Assembly: GCA_001940705.1 (NCBI GenBank)
Contig: MEHG01000007.1
Span: 1 to 43,001 of the forward strand
DNA length: 43,001 nt
Source of the DNA: Candidatus Thorarchaeota archaeon AB_25
GTDB lineage: Archaea > Asgardarchaeota > Thorarchaeia > Thorarchaeales > Thorarchaeaceae
Direction: 5' to 3'
Shown: one piece after another, positions 9,099-16,088 of the stretch
Layout of the letters: every line of letters starts with the position of its first letter
Position numbering within the stretch: position 1 is the first letter of the stretch
Translations under genes and position numbers: made by a program
The notes under the pieces: generated by a model
What the model saw: the letters and a program-made list of their open reading frames with translations, nothing else
Databases searched by the model: none
Told to the model about the DNA's origin: nothing

Positions 9099-9172
9099 CT
9101 GGTCACAGGATATGCTGTTTCTGAGACGAACTGACCACATCTGTGACCACTGGGTGACCACACTGGGTCACG
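9099..9172. repeat. Cluster of TGACC / GGTCA motifs in MFS upstream region
   Basis: Within 74 bases there are five copies of a TGACC core. The forward copies are TGACCAC at 9132, TGTGACCAC at 9142 and GGGTGACCACAC at 9152. The reverse copies are GGTCACAGG at 9100 and GGGTCACG at 9165. The mixed orientation suggests a multi-site operator or a foldable RNA leader. It lies between two micro-ORFs, upstream of the MFS exporter. Confidence 0.35.
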
Positions 9173-9224
9173 ACAGGATCAACCAGAAGCCAATTCAGAT
9201 GTCTCAGAGGATTGTTCAAACACT

Positions 9225-9329
9225 TCACCTCACAACAGGGACGTAAGCGTAGGAGATTGCGGCAGTGCTTGCGACTGACCGCTTGTTCTTCAACACGGAT
9301 GATTTCCGAGAGTTAGTTGTTAGAGCCAT
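9225..9329 (-). CDS. Micro-ORF (34 aa), upstream member of small-ORF group
   Basis: ATG at 9329 opens a 34-residue basic peptide beginning MALTTNSRKSSV and ending SYAYVPVVR. It lies about 28-40 bases downstream (minus strand) of a TATA-like TTTATACT at 9360-9367, so it could be the first cistron of a nearly leaderless transcript running through the other micro-ORFs into the MFS gene. Its ends match those of the micro-ORF at 8965-9075. It has no recognised domain, and no clear ribosome site is visible. Confidence 0.35.
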   Translation of the reverse strand: MALTTNSRKSSVLKNKRSVASTAAISYAYVPVVR

Positions 9330-9356
9330 GATATTTCACAAGAAATACTGCTCAGA

Positions 9357-9369
9357 TTTAGTATAAATA
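9357..9369. promoter_or_regulatory. TATA-like element, readable in both directions
   Basis: TTTAGTATAAATA reads as TATA-like on either strand. On the minus strand, TTTATACT would place initiation near 9335-9340, just ahead of the micro-ORF ATG at 9329. On the plus strand, TATAAATA would give a leader of about 90 bases for the gene at 9486. The remaining non-coding sequence between about 9080 and 9485 holds only this element and the TGACC cluster. Confidence 0.4.
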
Positions 9370-9485
9370 GCGGAGCCACTTGTGAGGGTCACAGAATGAA
9401 GTCACATATTGTTACTATGCAGACAGTGTGGCGCTCTTTGTCAGATTGAAAAACCGAGACCCTCAGACTTTAAACAACAGGCTGG

Positions 9486-10010
9486 ATGGGCAGAGTGTTG
9501 GGCACAATGAACGAGTATGCCATCCTTATGAAACTCCTAACGAGGTCAGGAGACCCAATAGGTGCAGGTGTAGATGATATGCTTGATGCTCTTGGTCTTC
9601 CTGAAGATTTGGGCAGAGAGGTCCTGTTCAGACGGTTGAGTGAGTTGCATTCGAGACTAGAACCTGTAGGACTCACAATTAAACACAATCCTGTGAGCAG
9701 CGTGTTCTATGTCGACACACTACATCAATCAAAGATGGAACAAGGAGGCTCTATGCTCCCGGACAGGTTAGCTGCAACTCTCCTTATCGTAATCACACTG
9801 GCATATCAGGAAGGAGGATGGGTCTCTTTTGACCGAGTGCGGGAGTTTCGTAAGAAAAGCCTCAGGGGAGTCATGGAAGACCTAAGGGAGTTGCAGAATC
9901 AGGGATACATTGAGATAGACCAAGCAGAAAAGAGAGTCAGACTAGGTATGCGTGTGCCCTTCGAGATAGACTATGAGGCATTCTTCAGAGAACTTGTAGC
10001 AGAGAAATAG
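9486..10010 (+). CDS. Tandem winged-helix protein, possibly ScpB-like (kite) SMC partner
   Basis: 174 residues. The first half (MNEYAILMKLLTRSG onward) looks like a winged helix ending in a hairpin (GLTIKHNPVSSVFYV). The second half (LAATLLIVITLAYQEGGWVSFDRV, then LRGVMEDLRELQNQGYIEI) reads as another winged helix. Two winged helices in about 175 residues, with a hydrophobic ITLAYQ helix opening the second, is the layout of ScpB and related kite proteins, which bind the middle of kleisins. The SMC-ScpA genes lie 2 kb upstream. This is inference from architecture; a MarR-like regulator is the alternative. The start may be ATG 9486 or ATG 9507. A TATA-like CTTTAAAC near 9470 would favour 9507 with a very short leader. 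Confidence 0.5.
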   Translation: MGRVLGTMNEYAILMKLLTRSGDPIGAGVDDMLDALGLPEDLGREVLFRRLSELHSRLEPVGLTIKHNPVSSVFYVDTLHQSKMEQGGSMLPDRLAATLLIVITLAYQEGGWVSFDRVREFRKKSLRGVMEDLRELQNQGYIEIDQAEKRVRLGMRVPFEIDYEAFFRELVAEK

Positions 10011-10076
10011 TAGCCAAACTTCGGCGCCTTCGTTAGTTTTATCAAGGCAACATCTGAGGTCAACTCGGTCGGAATC

Positions 10077-10436
10077 ATGTCACATAGACGTTCACTAAGA
10101 TTCTCAAAGACGACCTGCCCGATCTGTGGTAGTAAGGAAGTCGCCCGGGACGATAACAAAGGAGACCTCCTCTGCACGAACTGCGGCCACATCATAGTCC
10201 GCACTGAAACTAGAGCAGTTGGCAAGTTCGATATTGCTCAACATCTGAAAAGAAGTGGCAAGATGAACTTTGCCGGACTCCAACAGGTCACAGGAGCATC
10301 AGAGGACAAGCTGTTTGGAGTAATCCGTAACATGCAGGACATGGGACTTCTATCAGAGATTCAAGGACAATACTCTCTAACTAAGAAAGGACAGAGATGG
10401 TATCGTCAAAGACTCGGGCAGGAGTGGGGATACTAG
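10077..10436 (+). CDS. Zinc-ribbon plus winged-helix DNA-binding protein
   Basis: 119 residues. An N-terminal zinc ribbon (CPICGS near residue 14, CTNCGH near 33) has the spacing and DLLCTNCGHII wording of TFIIB-type ribbons. A winged helix follows: LQQVTGASEDKLFGVIRNM as recognition region, then GLLSEIQGQYSLTKKGQRW as wing. It lacks the cyclin repeats of a real TFB, so it is a small transcription regulator and not an initiation factor. It stands alone, with a TATA-like TTTTATCA about 40 bases upstream and a compact GC-rich hairpin at its stop codon. The regulated genes are unknown. Confidence 0.75.
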   Translation: MSHRRSLRFSKTTCPICGSKEVARDDNKGDLLCTNCGHIIVRTETRAVGKFDIAQHLKRSGKMNFAGLQQVTGASEDKLFGVIRNMQDMGLLSEIQGQYSLTKKGQRWYRQRLGQEWGY

Positions 10437-10449
10437 CCCCTGAAGGGGC
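10436..10449 (+). terminator. Short GC hairpin at stop codon
   Basis: GCCCC-TGAA-GGGGC is a perfect 5-bp stem with a tetraloop, starting at the last base of the stop codon. No T-tract follows, so its role in termination is uncertain. The rest of 10450-10599 shows only AT-rich stretches and no supported gene. Confidence 0.4.
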
Positions 10450-10599
10450 ACACCCCTCGCATTAGTGGACACTATTTTCAGGCAAACAGCAGATCAGTGA
10501 ACCCGAAATTTTGTGCAATATTCCGGCAAAAATAAGTTTATTAACCGACACCATGCGGTCAACTCAGGATTCGATTCGTCGATTTCTATAAATCTTCAA

Positions 10600-10622
10600 T
10601 CTCCCTCCTACCACGCGATACA
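10600..10622 (+). repeat. Intergenic motif, copy 1 (downstream of DUF362 gene)
   Basis: CTTCAATCTCCCTCCTACC followed by ACGCGATAC here matches CTTCAAACTCCCCTCCTAACC followed by ACGCGAATAC at about 11686-11715, apart from a substitution and a few single-base insertions. Both copies also have TTTCTAT shortly upstream. They are in the same orientation and flank the DUF362 gene. This copy carries CACG-CGATACAT-CGTG, a short foldable segment. Confidence 0.4.
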
Positions 10623-10702
10623 TCGTGCAAGCTCTAACGACTGGCACGATACACACACACCGAATCGGATCCCATCCTCTTCTTGCTGTTCATTGCTCAA
10701 AA

Positions 10703-11527
10703 TCAGTGACCCAATCTCTTGAACGCCTTTGAAATCATCTCTCTCTGTGATTCCAAATCCCCAATAATATGAATCATGTCGAGGTCGATTTCACCCAGTC
10801 CTCTCTTTTTGGCTTCTTGCAATACCGGCATCTCTGTTGGTTCAAAGCCTACAAGATGACCTCCTACAGCCTCAACTGCAAAAGCATCCGTTCCCACAAT
10901 GAGAAGATTCGGAGTAACTGTTATTCTCTTCTTCCCGAAACCTAGGTAGCAGTTAGTCGCATCCAGTACTGCGAGGTCAATCCCACCGATTGCCTCATAG
11001 ATGTCTAACAGTGTAGTGGTCAAGTGTTTGTGGAATCTATGCTTCCTTGTGTCAGGAATCATGCCAAGAAGATTCTTGATGACAAAACCGAGATTCATGA
11101 GATCCTCGAGACCTGCATCTTCGTATCTTCGAGGTACATGTGTGCTGATGAACGTGTTTGGTTGTGAGAATATCTTGGGGAAGGGAACACTCTCTCCAGC
11201 AATGTCAACATCCTTCGTATCTTTGTCATCTGAGAGATTGAAGGGGACTACTCTTTCATTGTAGCAATCATTCCAAATCTCCAATCGTTTCAAACCAGGT
11301 CCTGCGCCACTGTCAGACTCCGTCACTCGAATCTCTAGTGACTTATCAAACGAATCAACAATTGATTGCAGTGTCTTCACTGTCGTACAGATTCCAGTTT
11401 CAGGATTGTATATCCCAACCTTGACTATGACCTTTCTCTCAAGTGAGTTAAGATCGCTCATACCCTCAATATGGTCAAATGCATCTGTCAAAGAATCATT
11501 GTCAACCACGATAACAGTTGGCTTCAT
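10703..11527 (-). CDS. DUF362-family protein
   Basis: The ATG at 11527, preceded by GGGGGT at about five bases, gives 274 residues (MKPTVIVVDND onward). The in-frame ATG 60 bases further upstream is less likely. The C-terminal half carries DUF362 features: DLAVLDATNCYLGFGKK, then VTPNLLIVGTDAFAVEAVGGHLVGF, then a GLGEIDLDMIHIIGD ending. No CxxCxxC ferredoxin motif is present, unlike DUF362 proteins fused to iron-sulfur domains, so electron transfer is not indicated. The family's biochemical role is poorly defined. A TATA-like TTTAATAG near 11567 fits a leader of about 15 bases. The gene converges with the zinc-ribbon regulator. Confidence 0.7.
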   Translation of the reverse strand: MKPTVIVVDNDSLTDAFDHIEGMSDLNSLERKVIVKVGIYNPETGICTTVKTLQSIVDSFDKSLEIRVTESDSGAGPGLKRLEIWNDCYNERVVPFNLSDDKDTKDVDIAGESVPFPKIFSQPNTFISTHVPRRYEDAGLEDLMNLGFVIKNLLGMIPDTRKHRFHKHLTTTLLDIYEAIGGIDLAVLDATNCYLGFGKKRITVTPNLLIVGTDAFAVEAVGGHLVGFEPTEMPVLQEAKKRGLGEIDLDMIHIIGDLESQREMISKAFKRLGH

Positions 11528-11630
11528 GGAAACCCCCACTCGTAAGACTTTATGACGTCTGCTATTAAACAGTGTAGTATTCAGCAAACATAGTGAGCTG
11601 TCACACAGTTAATTTTTACAATTTCCTCTA

Positions 11631-11757
11631 AGGTAATCCTTAATATACTTCGAAATGAGTTTCTATTAGGGTCTGGCGCAGAGGGCTTCAAACTCCCCTC
11701 CTAACCACGCGAATACCTACGAAGTAGGATTACCTACTTTCCCTTTTTACCTCTGGG
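11631..11757 (+). ncRNA. Candidate structured RNA with alternative hairpins
   Basis: No open frame fills this gap. TTAATATACTT at 11640-11650 is TATA-like and would start an RNA near 11670. That RNA would contain GAGGG (11681) pairing with CCCTC (11696), inside TTAG/CTAA, then motif copy 2 (see 10600). Next comes a three-part CCTAC (11716), GTAGG (11724), CCTAC (11733), in which the middle arm can pair with either neighbour, followed by TTTCCCTTTTT. AGGTAATCCT at 11631 and AGGATTACCT at 11726 form a perfect 10-bp inverted repeat around the element. This may be a small RNA, a leader with a terminator switch, or a mini-repeat. The call is tentative. Confidence 0.35.
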
Positions 11758-11823
11758 CCCGATCCTATCTTATTCTGTCTAACTTCTATGGGATAAATCC
11801 ATTCTTCAAAAAGGATAACGATT

Positions 11824-11850
11824 TAGAAACATTGATACCCATCTAAATTC
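11824..11850 (+). promoter_or_regulatory. Promoter of first duplicated gene
   Basis: TAGAAACATTGA-ACCCATCTAAAT is repeated almost exactly ahead of the downstream paralog (12306-12330). The TATA-like CTAAAT lies about 27 bases before the ATG at 11872, the spacing expected for a leaderless archaeal transcript. The conserved GAAACATTGA block just upstream may hold BRE or regulator contacts. Confidence 0.55.
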
Positions 11851-11871
11851 CAGAATCAAATGAGATGAACA

Positions 11872-12255
11872 ATGAGAGGTAGAGGAAGAAGACCACGAAG
11901 CGGTCCGCGAAGAATTTTCAGACCATTTCGAACGTTCCGGAGAAGAAGGCAAGCTCGAATTGTCAGAAGACTACTACGAATTAGTGCTGGTACAGCGATG
12001 TTGTATCTAATAGCGGGTACGAACAGAGCTGTGAAGCTGGAAAGTGATGACGTACATAGACTGGAAAGCGACACTAAGAAGCCAGTGGAGGAGATGGATG
12101 AAGAGGAACTTGTGGAAGCAATGGAACGTTTAGGAATAAGGTCAATCTCCTTGACTGATGAGGAGAAACAACTTGTACTAGTGGTGTGCCCCTATTGTGG
12201 ACACAAGAATGAACAAGGCATAACAAAATGCGAGAAATGCGGAGCAAGCGTCTGA
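11872..12255 (+). CDS. Arg-rich protein with C-terminal zinc ribbon (duplicated pair, copy A)
   Basis: 127 residues. The N-terminus is an Arg/Gly-rich tail (MRGRGRRPRSGPRR and more). A conserved core follows (LLRISAGTAMLYLIAGTNRAVKL, then an acidic segment with EEMDEEELVEAMERLGI), and a C-terminal zinc ribbon (CPYCGHK ... CEKCGAS). The copy at 12354 shares the tail and core but not the ribbon. The basic tail suggests nucleic-acid binding. The core has one hydrophobic stretch too short to be a confident membrane helix, and ends in a SHOCT-like short helical region. No defined function is recognised. Promoter and start region are duplicated with the gene. Confidence 0.65.
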   Translation: MRGRGRRPRSGPRRIFRPFRTFRRRRQARIVRRLLRISAGTAMLYLIAGTNRAVKLESDDVHRLESDTKKPVEEMDEEELVEAMERLGIRSISLTDEEKQLVLVVCPYCGHKNEQGITKCEKCGASV

Positions 12256-12305
12256 TACTGTTTTGATAAGTAACTTCTTGAAAACTAGCTTAAAGGAAAG
12301 TAATG

Positions 12306-12330
12306 TAGAAACATTGAAACCTATCTAAAT
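12306..12330 (+). promoter_or_regulatory. Promoter of second duplicated gene
   Basis: GTAGAAACATTGAAACC followed by TATCTAAAT mirrors the element ahead of the first copy. The TATA-like box is again 27 bases before the ATG at 12354. The match extends weakly further upstream (TTCTTGAAAA against TTCTTCAAAA), showing that the duplication unit included the promoter. Confidence 0.55.
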
Positions 12331-12353
12331 AGCAAAGGCAATTGAGATAGGCG

Positions 12354-12680
12354 ATGAGAGGTAGAGGAAGAAGATCTCCGGATGGTCGACGAAAAAGGAG
12401 ACCTCGGGTAGTCAAAGAATTATTGCGAATTGGTGTAGGCACATCGATGTTGTATCTTGTTGCAGGCACTGATAGGGCAGTCAAGTTACCGAGGGAAGAT
12501 GTGCAACGACTGGAGTATGATACAGGCAAGCACATTGAGGAGATGTATGAGGAGGATCTTGCAAAGGTGATGGAGCGTCTGGGTGTAAAGACAATCCCTC
12601 TGACCGATGATGAGAAACAGATAGTGATGTTAGCATCCAAGTATGTGTTAGCGGGCTACTTCTTGTTAACTGATAATTGA
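12354..12680 (+). CDS. Arg-rich protein lacking the zinc ribbon (duplicated pair, copy B)
   Basis: 108 residues, a clear paralog of the gene at 11872. It has the same MRGRGRR start, the same core (LLRIGVGTSMLYLVAGTDRAVKL) and the same acidic segment (EEMYEEDLAKVMERLGV, then LTDDEKQ). After DEKQIVML the two diverge completely. This copy ends in a hydrophobic SKYVLAGYFLLTDN instead of a zinc ribbon. The DNA beyond that point shows no resemblance to the ribbon of copy A, so the ribbon was lost or replaced; this is not a simple frameshift. The function is unknown. It is separated from copy A by about 100 bases with its own promoter. Confidence 0.6.
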   Translation: MRGRGRRSPDGRRKRRPRVVKELLRIGVGTSMLYLVAGTDRAVKLPREDVQRLEYDTGKHIEEMYEEDLAKVMERLGVKTIPLTDDEKQIVMLASKYVLAGYFLLTDN

Positions 12681-12751
12681 CCATCTTGACCTGAGAAATG
12701 ACTAGATATTTATCGAAGAAATATCATGCACTCCGAAAGGGGTGGATTCGT

Positions 12752-14830
12752 ATGCGACCACAGTCATTTCTTCGAATACTTGCTCTCTGTACAATAGCAA
12801 TCCTAGTGCTTTCTAGTACTAACACAGTTGATGCAGTACCTGCAGAAACTGAGAACCCATGTTCTGGTTCTTATGTTGACAAGGTTGTGTACACTTCGTA
12901 TCCGAATCCGAACGATAGAGTGACTCGACTTATGAGTGGAGATGCTGATGCACTTATTTTTCCAGTTGACCCTTCATTTCTGAGTAGCTTGGAACTTGAA
13001 TCGGATATTGATATTTATTCAATGACAGGCAATGGTTTGAGATACATCGATATTAACTGCATGAAGTATCCACTGAATATCTCAGGTTTCAGAAGAGCCT
13101 TTGCCTATGCATTCGACAAGAACCAGGTCGTAACAGAGGTCTTAGATGGGCATGCAATTGCGCACGATTCAGTAGTTTCTATGAGGGAAGACTGGTGTAT
13201 CGAGGAGCAACTTCCTTGGTACTACTACTCAAATCAATCAGCCGTAGGTGATCAAATCCTTGACACCTTAAACTTCAGTATTGATGGAGTCACAGGTTGG
13301 AGGTTAGCGCCAGATGGCTCTCCGTTCAAAGTTACCGTTGGATATTTTGCGGGTGCTGAAAAATCACAAGGTATTGCAGAAAAGGCGGTGGATGCGCTAC
13401 ACTCAATGAACATAGATGCCGAAACGGTGGGTGAGCACACAATCTTCGTCAATAGGGACAACCATGGTGATTATGATATGGCCGTCACAAAGGACGTCTT
13501 CTATAGTAGAGATCTAGATTGGATATTGGATAATTACTACTCGCAGACCTCGACGATTCCATATATGAATCCATCAATGTACGAAAATGACACATTTGAT
13601 TCACTACGAGAGGTTGTTTTAAGTGCCCCAACATCTGGAGAGTTCCTAGAAGCAGTTGCTGACATTCAGAAACACCTCCATGAAAATGGCCCTGTGTTAA
13701 TTGTGTGTCATGATATCGAATATCATGCGTACGAGAACACATACTTCACCGGCTATGTAGAGGATGGCTATTGGGGAATTCCTGGTCCTTGGACAAACGT
13801 GAAGGTTCATAATAAGATGGGGAGTGTTTTTGGCGGGGTCTTTGATATTGCGATTGGTTCCTACCCAGTCACATTCAATATGTTCCGTACTGATGCATAT
13901 GATGTACAGAGTTTCCTGAGTAGCCTATACTCGGGTGTCTACACGATGGGACCTGATAGAGAGAGATATCTTGACATTGCAAAGGAAGTACTCATTGAAA
14001 CTCATTCTACAAACATAGCGGTACCTGAAGGACAGACATGGATCAAAGTAGAAGTCAAAGATGGTATTGTCTGGTCAGATGGGACTTCACTCACTGGTAG
14101 TGATGTGGCTTTTACATTCACATATCTCTATGAGATTGGACTCCTAGGAAGACCAGCAGGTGTGGGTAGATGGACTGACGATTTTCTTTCCTCCGAGGTG
14201 TTATCGCCAAATATAGCTAGAATTAGACTAGATAGAGACTCGTACTACACACTACTAACCATTGAAAAAATGTTATTGGCAAAGATTATTCCAGAGCACA
14301 TCTTCAATGATGAAACTGGAATTGGGTATGCAGGCTGGGCGACTTGGGACCCTGTGTTGACCTCAGATCCATTCGTCACATGCGGACCATTTTATCTCTC
14401 TGATCACGATTCTCTCTCCTTTGAGCTGAGCAGAAACATGGACTATCACTGGCTATCAGGATTGGCACCTGAGATTCTTTCATCAGCTGATGTCGACTAT
14501 GTTCAAGGGACTACTGGGAATCAAATTGTCTGGAAAGTCACTGATGAAGACCCGCTTTATTATTCAATAATCCAAGACGGCAGTATTGCTGTAACTGATG
14601 ACTGGAATGGGTCAAACATAGTTCACAATGTAGATGGTCTATCAGTTGGATCATACAACTACACTCTTGTTCTCACGGACATCTCTGGACACAGAGTGAC
14701 TAACACAGTATGGGTTAGAGTGAGTGGTTCTGGGACGCCCGAAATGCCAGACATGTTGATTGTTGGAACCGTTGTAGGATCATCCATAGTCATCATAGTT
14801 GCTGTAGTCCTCATTTACGAGAGACGTTGA
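12752..14830 (+). CDS. Secreted, membrane-anchored family-5 solute-binding protein with permuted lobes
   Basis: ATG at 12752 follows GGGGTGG at seven bases, giving 692 residues. An upstream in-frame ATG at 12698 lacks a ribosome site. A signal peptide opens the protein (FLRILALCTIAILVLSS). The next ~300 residues match the second half of SBP_bac_5 proteins (YVDKVVYTSYPNPNDRVTRL, MSGDADALIF, FRRAFAYAFDKNQVV). Only after that comes the usual first half (KDGIVWSDGTSLTGSDVAFTF, PEHIF, DPFVTCGPFYL, SRNMDYHW). A beta-sandwich of Ig/PKD type and a C-terminal membrane helix (LIVGTVVGSSIVIIVAVVLIY) follow. Family members bind peptides or other solutes for ABC importers. No importer permease is nearby. 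Lobe order looks circularly permuted. Confidence 0.75.
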   Translation: MRPQSFLRILALCTIAILVLSSTNTVDAVPAETENPCSGSYVDKVVYTSYPNPNDRVTRLMSGDADALIFPVDPSFLSSLELESDIDIYSMTGNGLRYIDINCMKYPLNISGFRRAFAYAFDKNQVVTEVLDGHAIAHDSVVSMREDWCIEEQLPWYYYSNQSAVGDQILDTLNFSIDGVTGWRLAPDGSPFKVTVGYFAGAEKSQGIAEKAVDALHSMNIDAETVGEHTIFVNRDNHGDYDMAVTKDVFYSRDLDWILDNYYSQTSTIPYMNPSMYENDTFDSLREVVLSAPTSGEFLEAVADIQKHLHENGPVLIVCHDIEYHAYENTYFTGYVEDGYWGIPGPWTNVKVHNKMGSVFGGVFDIAIGSYPVTFNMFRTDAYDVQSFLSSLYSGVYTMGPDRERYLDIAKEVLIETHSTNIAVPEGQTWIKVEVKDGIVWSDGTSLTGSDVAFTFTYLYEIGLLGRPAGVGRWTDDFLSSEVLSPNIARIRLDRDSYYTLLTIEKMLLAKIIPEHIFNDETGIGYAGWATWDPVLTSDPFVTCGPFYLSDHDSLSFELSRNMDYHWLSGLAPEILSSADVDYVQGTTGNQIVWKVTDEDPLYYSIIQDGSIAVTDDWNGSNIVHNVDGLSVGSYNYTLVLTDISGHRVTNTVWVRVSGSGTPEMPDMLIVGTVVGSSIVIIVAVVLIYERR

Positions 14831-14845
14831 GAAGATTTCAGTTGA

Positions 14846-15994
14846 TTACTTCTTGACCACAAGCAACGGACCATCAATCTTGACTGGGGTTTCTGGCGGA
14901 AGATCTAGTAACCAGTCCTCAAGATCTTCCATGCTATGGAATCGTAACAAGATCGCCAGTCGCTCAAGAGGAAGAGTGTCATACCGGGTGATAACTTTCT
15001 TGAGCTGAAACATCCTGAATGCATCGAGTTCAGCTTTCTGTTCCTCTTCGCGGTCCTTGGACGTGTCAATCCAAGGGCTAAACTTCTCAAAGTCCCAGAT
15101 CTCAACATTGCCGTCCATCGATCCAGTGATGACCTGTCGTCCGTCAGAAGTCACTGCCATTGAGTGAGCATTCTCGGTAGAGGTCAAGCTCTGTAGAAGT
15201 ACACCACCACGAAGCAACCACGCTCGAACAGTGCCATCATTGGACCCAGTGATGACATGTTGACCATCCGCAGTGATGTGAATCATAACCACTGCAGAGC
15301 CATGCCCAGTCATTGTCTTCAATAGTGTACCAGTTTCGAGGTCCCAGAGATGGACAACTCCATCCTGTCCTCCTGAAAGGATGTACCGCGAATCAGAGGT
15401 TATGGCAAGTGCAGTAACATGGCCTTTATGCGCTTCCAGGATCTTCAACTCGACTCCCAACTCAAAGTCCCAGACCCAAATGAGACCAGGTGTTTCAGTA
15501 AGGGGAGCTTTCTTACTCCCGCACAGCAGGTGACGTCCATTTGGACTAATTGCGATGGTGTATATTCCTTGTGAGTGTTCAAGATAACGGAGCATAATAC
15601 CACGATCAATGTCCCAGAACCGGGCGATTCCGTCATCCCCACCAGTCACTATGTATCTCTGATCGGGACTCACTGCAACTGCATTGATATGAGCTGAATT
15701 GGGAGCAAGTGAGGTCAGTAGAGTCCTTGTTTGAAGGTCCCAGATTTTCACAGCAAGGTCCTTGTCTGCAATAGAGACCAGTCTATTGTCATCTGGCAGC
15801 AGTACAAGTCCATAGACCGGACCATTATGACCAACAAACTTGTGCAGCTCTTTTCCAGAAGTTGTATCCCAGAGGCGGATAGTCGCATCCTGTCCTCCAG
15901 AAACAATGGTCAGTCCATCCTGTGTTAGTGCCAGCGACCATACCGTGAACTCATGTCCTTCGAGTTGTAAGTTAGGAATCAATTCCCCTTCCAA
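14846..15994 (-). CDS. WD40 seven-bladed propeller with C-terminal winged-helix-like domain
   Basis: 382 residues. TTG at 15994 follows AGGAGCT at eight bases. Seven WD40 repeats are countable from residue 9 to about 315, each with GH, an alternating hydrophobic run and a terminal WD (LWDTTSGKE, IWDLQTR, FWDIDRG, VWDFELG, LWDLETG, AWLLRGG, IWDFEKF). The last ~60 residues (VITRYDTLPLERLAILLRF, then LEDWLLDLPPE, KIDGPLLVV) resemble the winged helix that ends PCI-domain proteins. Such a protein is a scaffold for protein-protein contacts. It has no enzymatic motif. It converges with the solute-binding protein gene and lies downstream of hppA on the same strand, separated from it by a terminator. 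No partner is evident. Confidence 0.85.
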   Translation of the reverse strand: MEGELIPNLQLEGHEFTVWSLALTQDGLTIVSGGQDATIRLWDTTSGKELHKFVGHNGPVYGLVLLPDDNRLVSIADKDLAVKIWDLQTRTLLTSLAPNSAHINAVAVSPDQRYIVTGGDDGIARFWDIDRGIMLRYLEHSQGIYTIAISPNGRHLLCGSKKAPLTETPGLIWVWDFELGVELKILEAHKGHVTALAITSDSRYILSGGQDGVVHLWDLETGTLLKTMTGHGSAVVMIHITADGQHVITGSNDGTVRAWLLRGGVLLQSLTSTENAHSMAVTSDGRQVITGSMDGNVEIWDFEKFSPWIDTSKDREEEQKAELDAFRMFQLKKVITRYDTLPLERLAILLRFHSMEDLEDWLLDLPPETPVKIDGPLLVVKK

Positions 15995-16088
15995 ATTGCT
16001 CAGCTCCTCTCAACCTATTATTGTAGATAGTAGCTTAGCAATCAATCGAACAAAAGGTTGTCGTTTTTTTGAGAAAAAGAGAGGGGTG

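Noticed and set aside
9395-9450. Short plus-strand frame starting ATG near 9396 ahead of the tandem winged-helix gene
   Set aside because: Only 17 codons, out of phase with the downstream gene, with no similarity to the other micro-ORFs.
10513-10722. 69-codon plus-strand open frame between the zinc-ribbon regulator and the DUF362 gene
   Set aside because: No ribosome site, low-complexity His/Ser-rich product, and it runs into the 3' end of the DUF362 gene; the DNA instead holds the repeated intergenic motif.
11666-11705. Possible second tRNA (TTCAAAC loop-like sequence, with ATTAGGG and TCCTAAC pairing like an acceptor stem)
   Set aside because: There is no anticodon arm, the T stem does not pair properly and no CCA follows; better viewed as part of a candidate structured RNA.
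12698-12751. Extended N-terminus for the solute-binding protein from ATG 12698
   Set aside because: No ribosome site, and it would bury the signal peptide behind a charged stretch; ATG 12752 has a good ribosome site.
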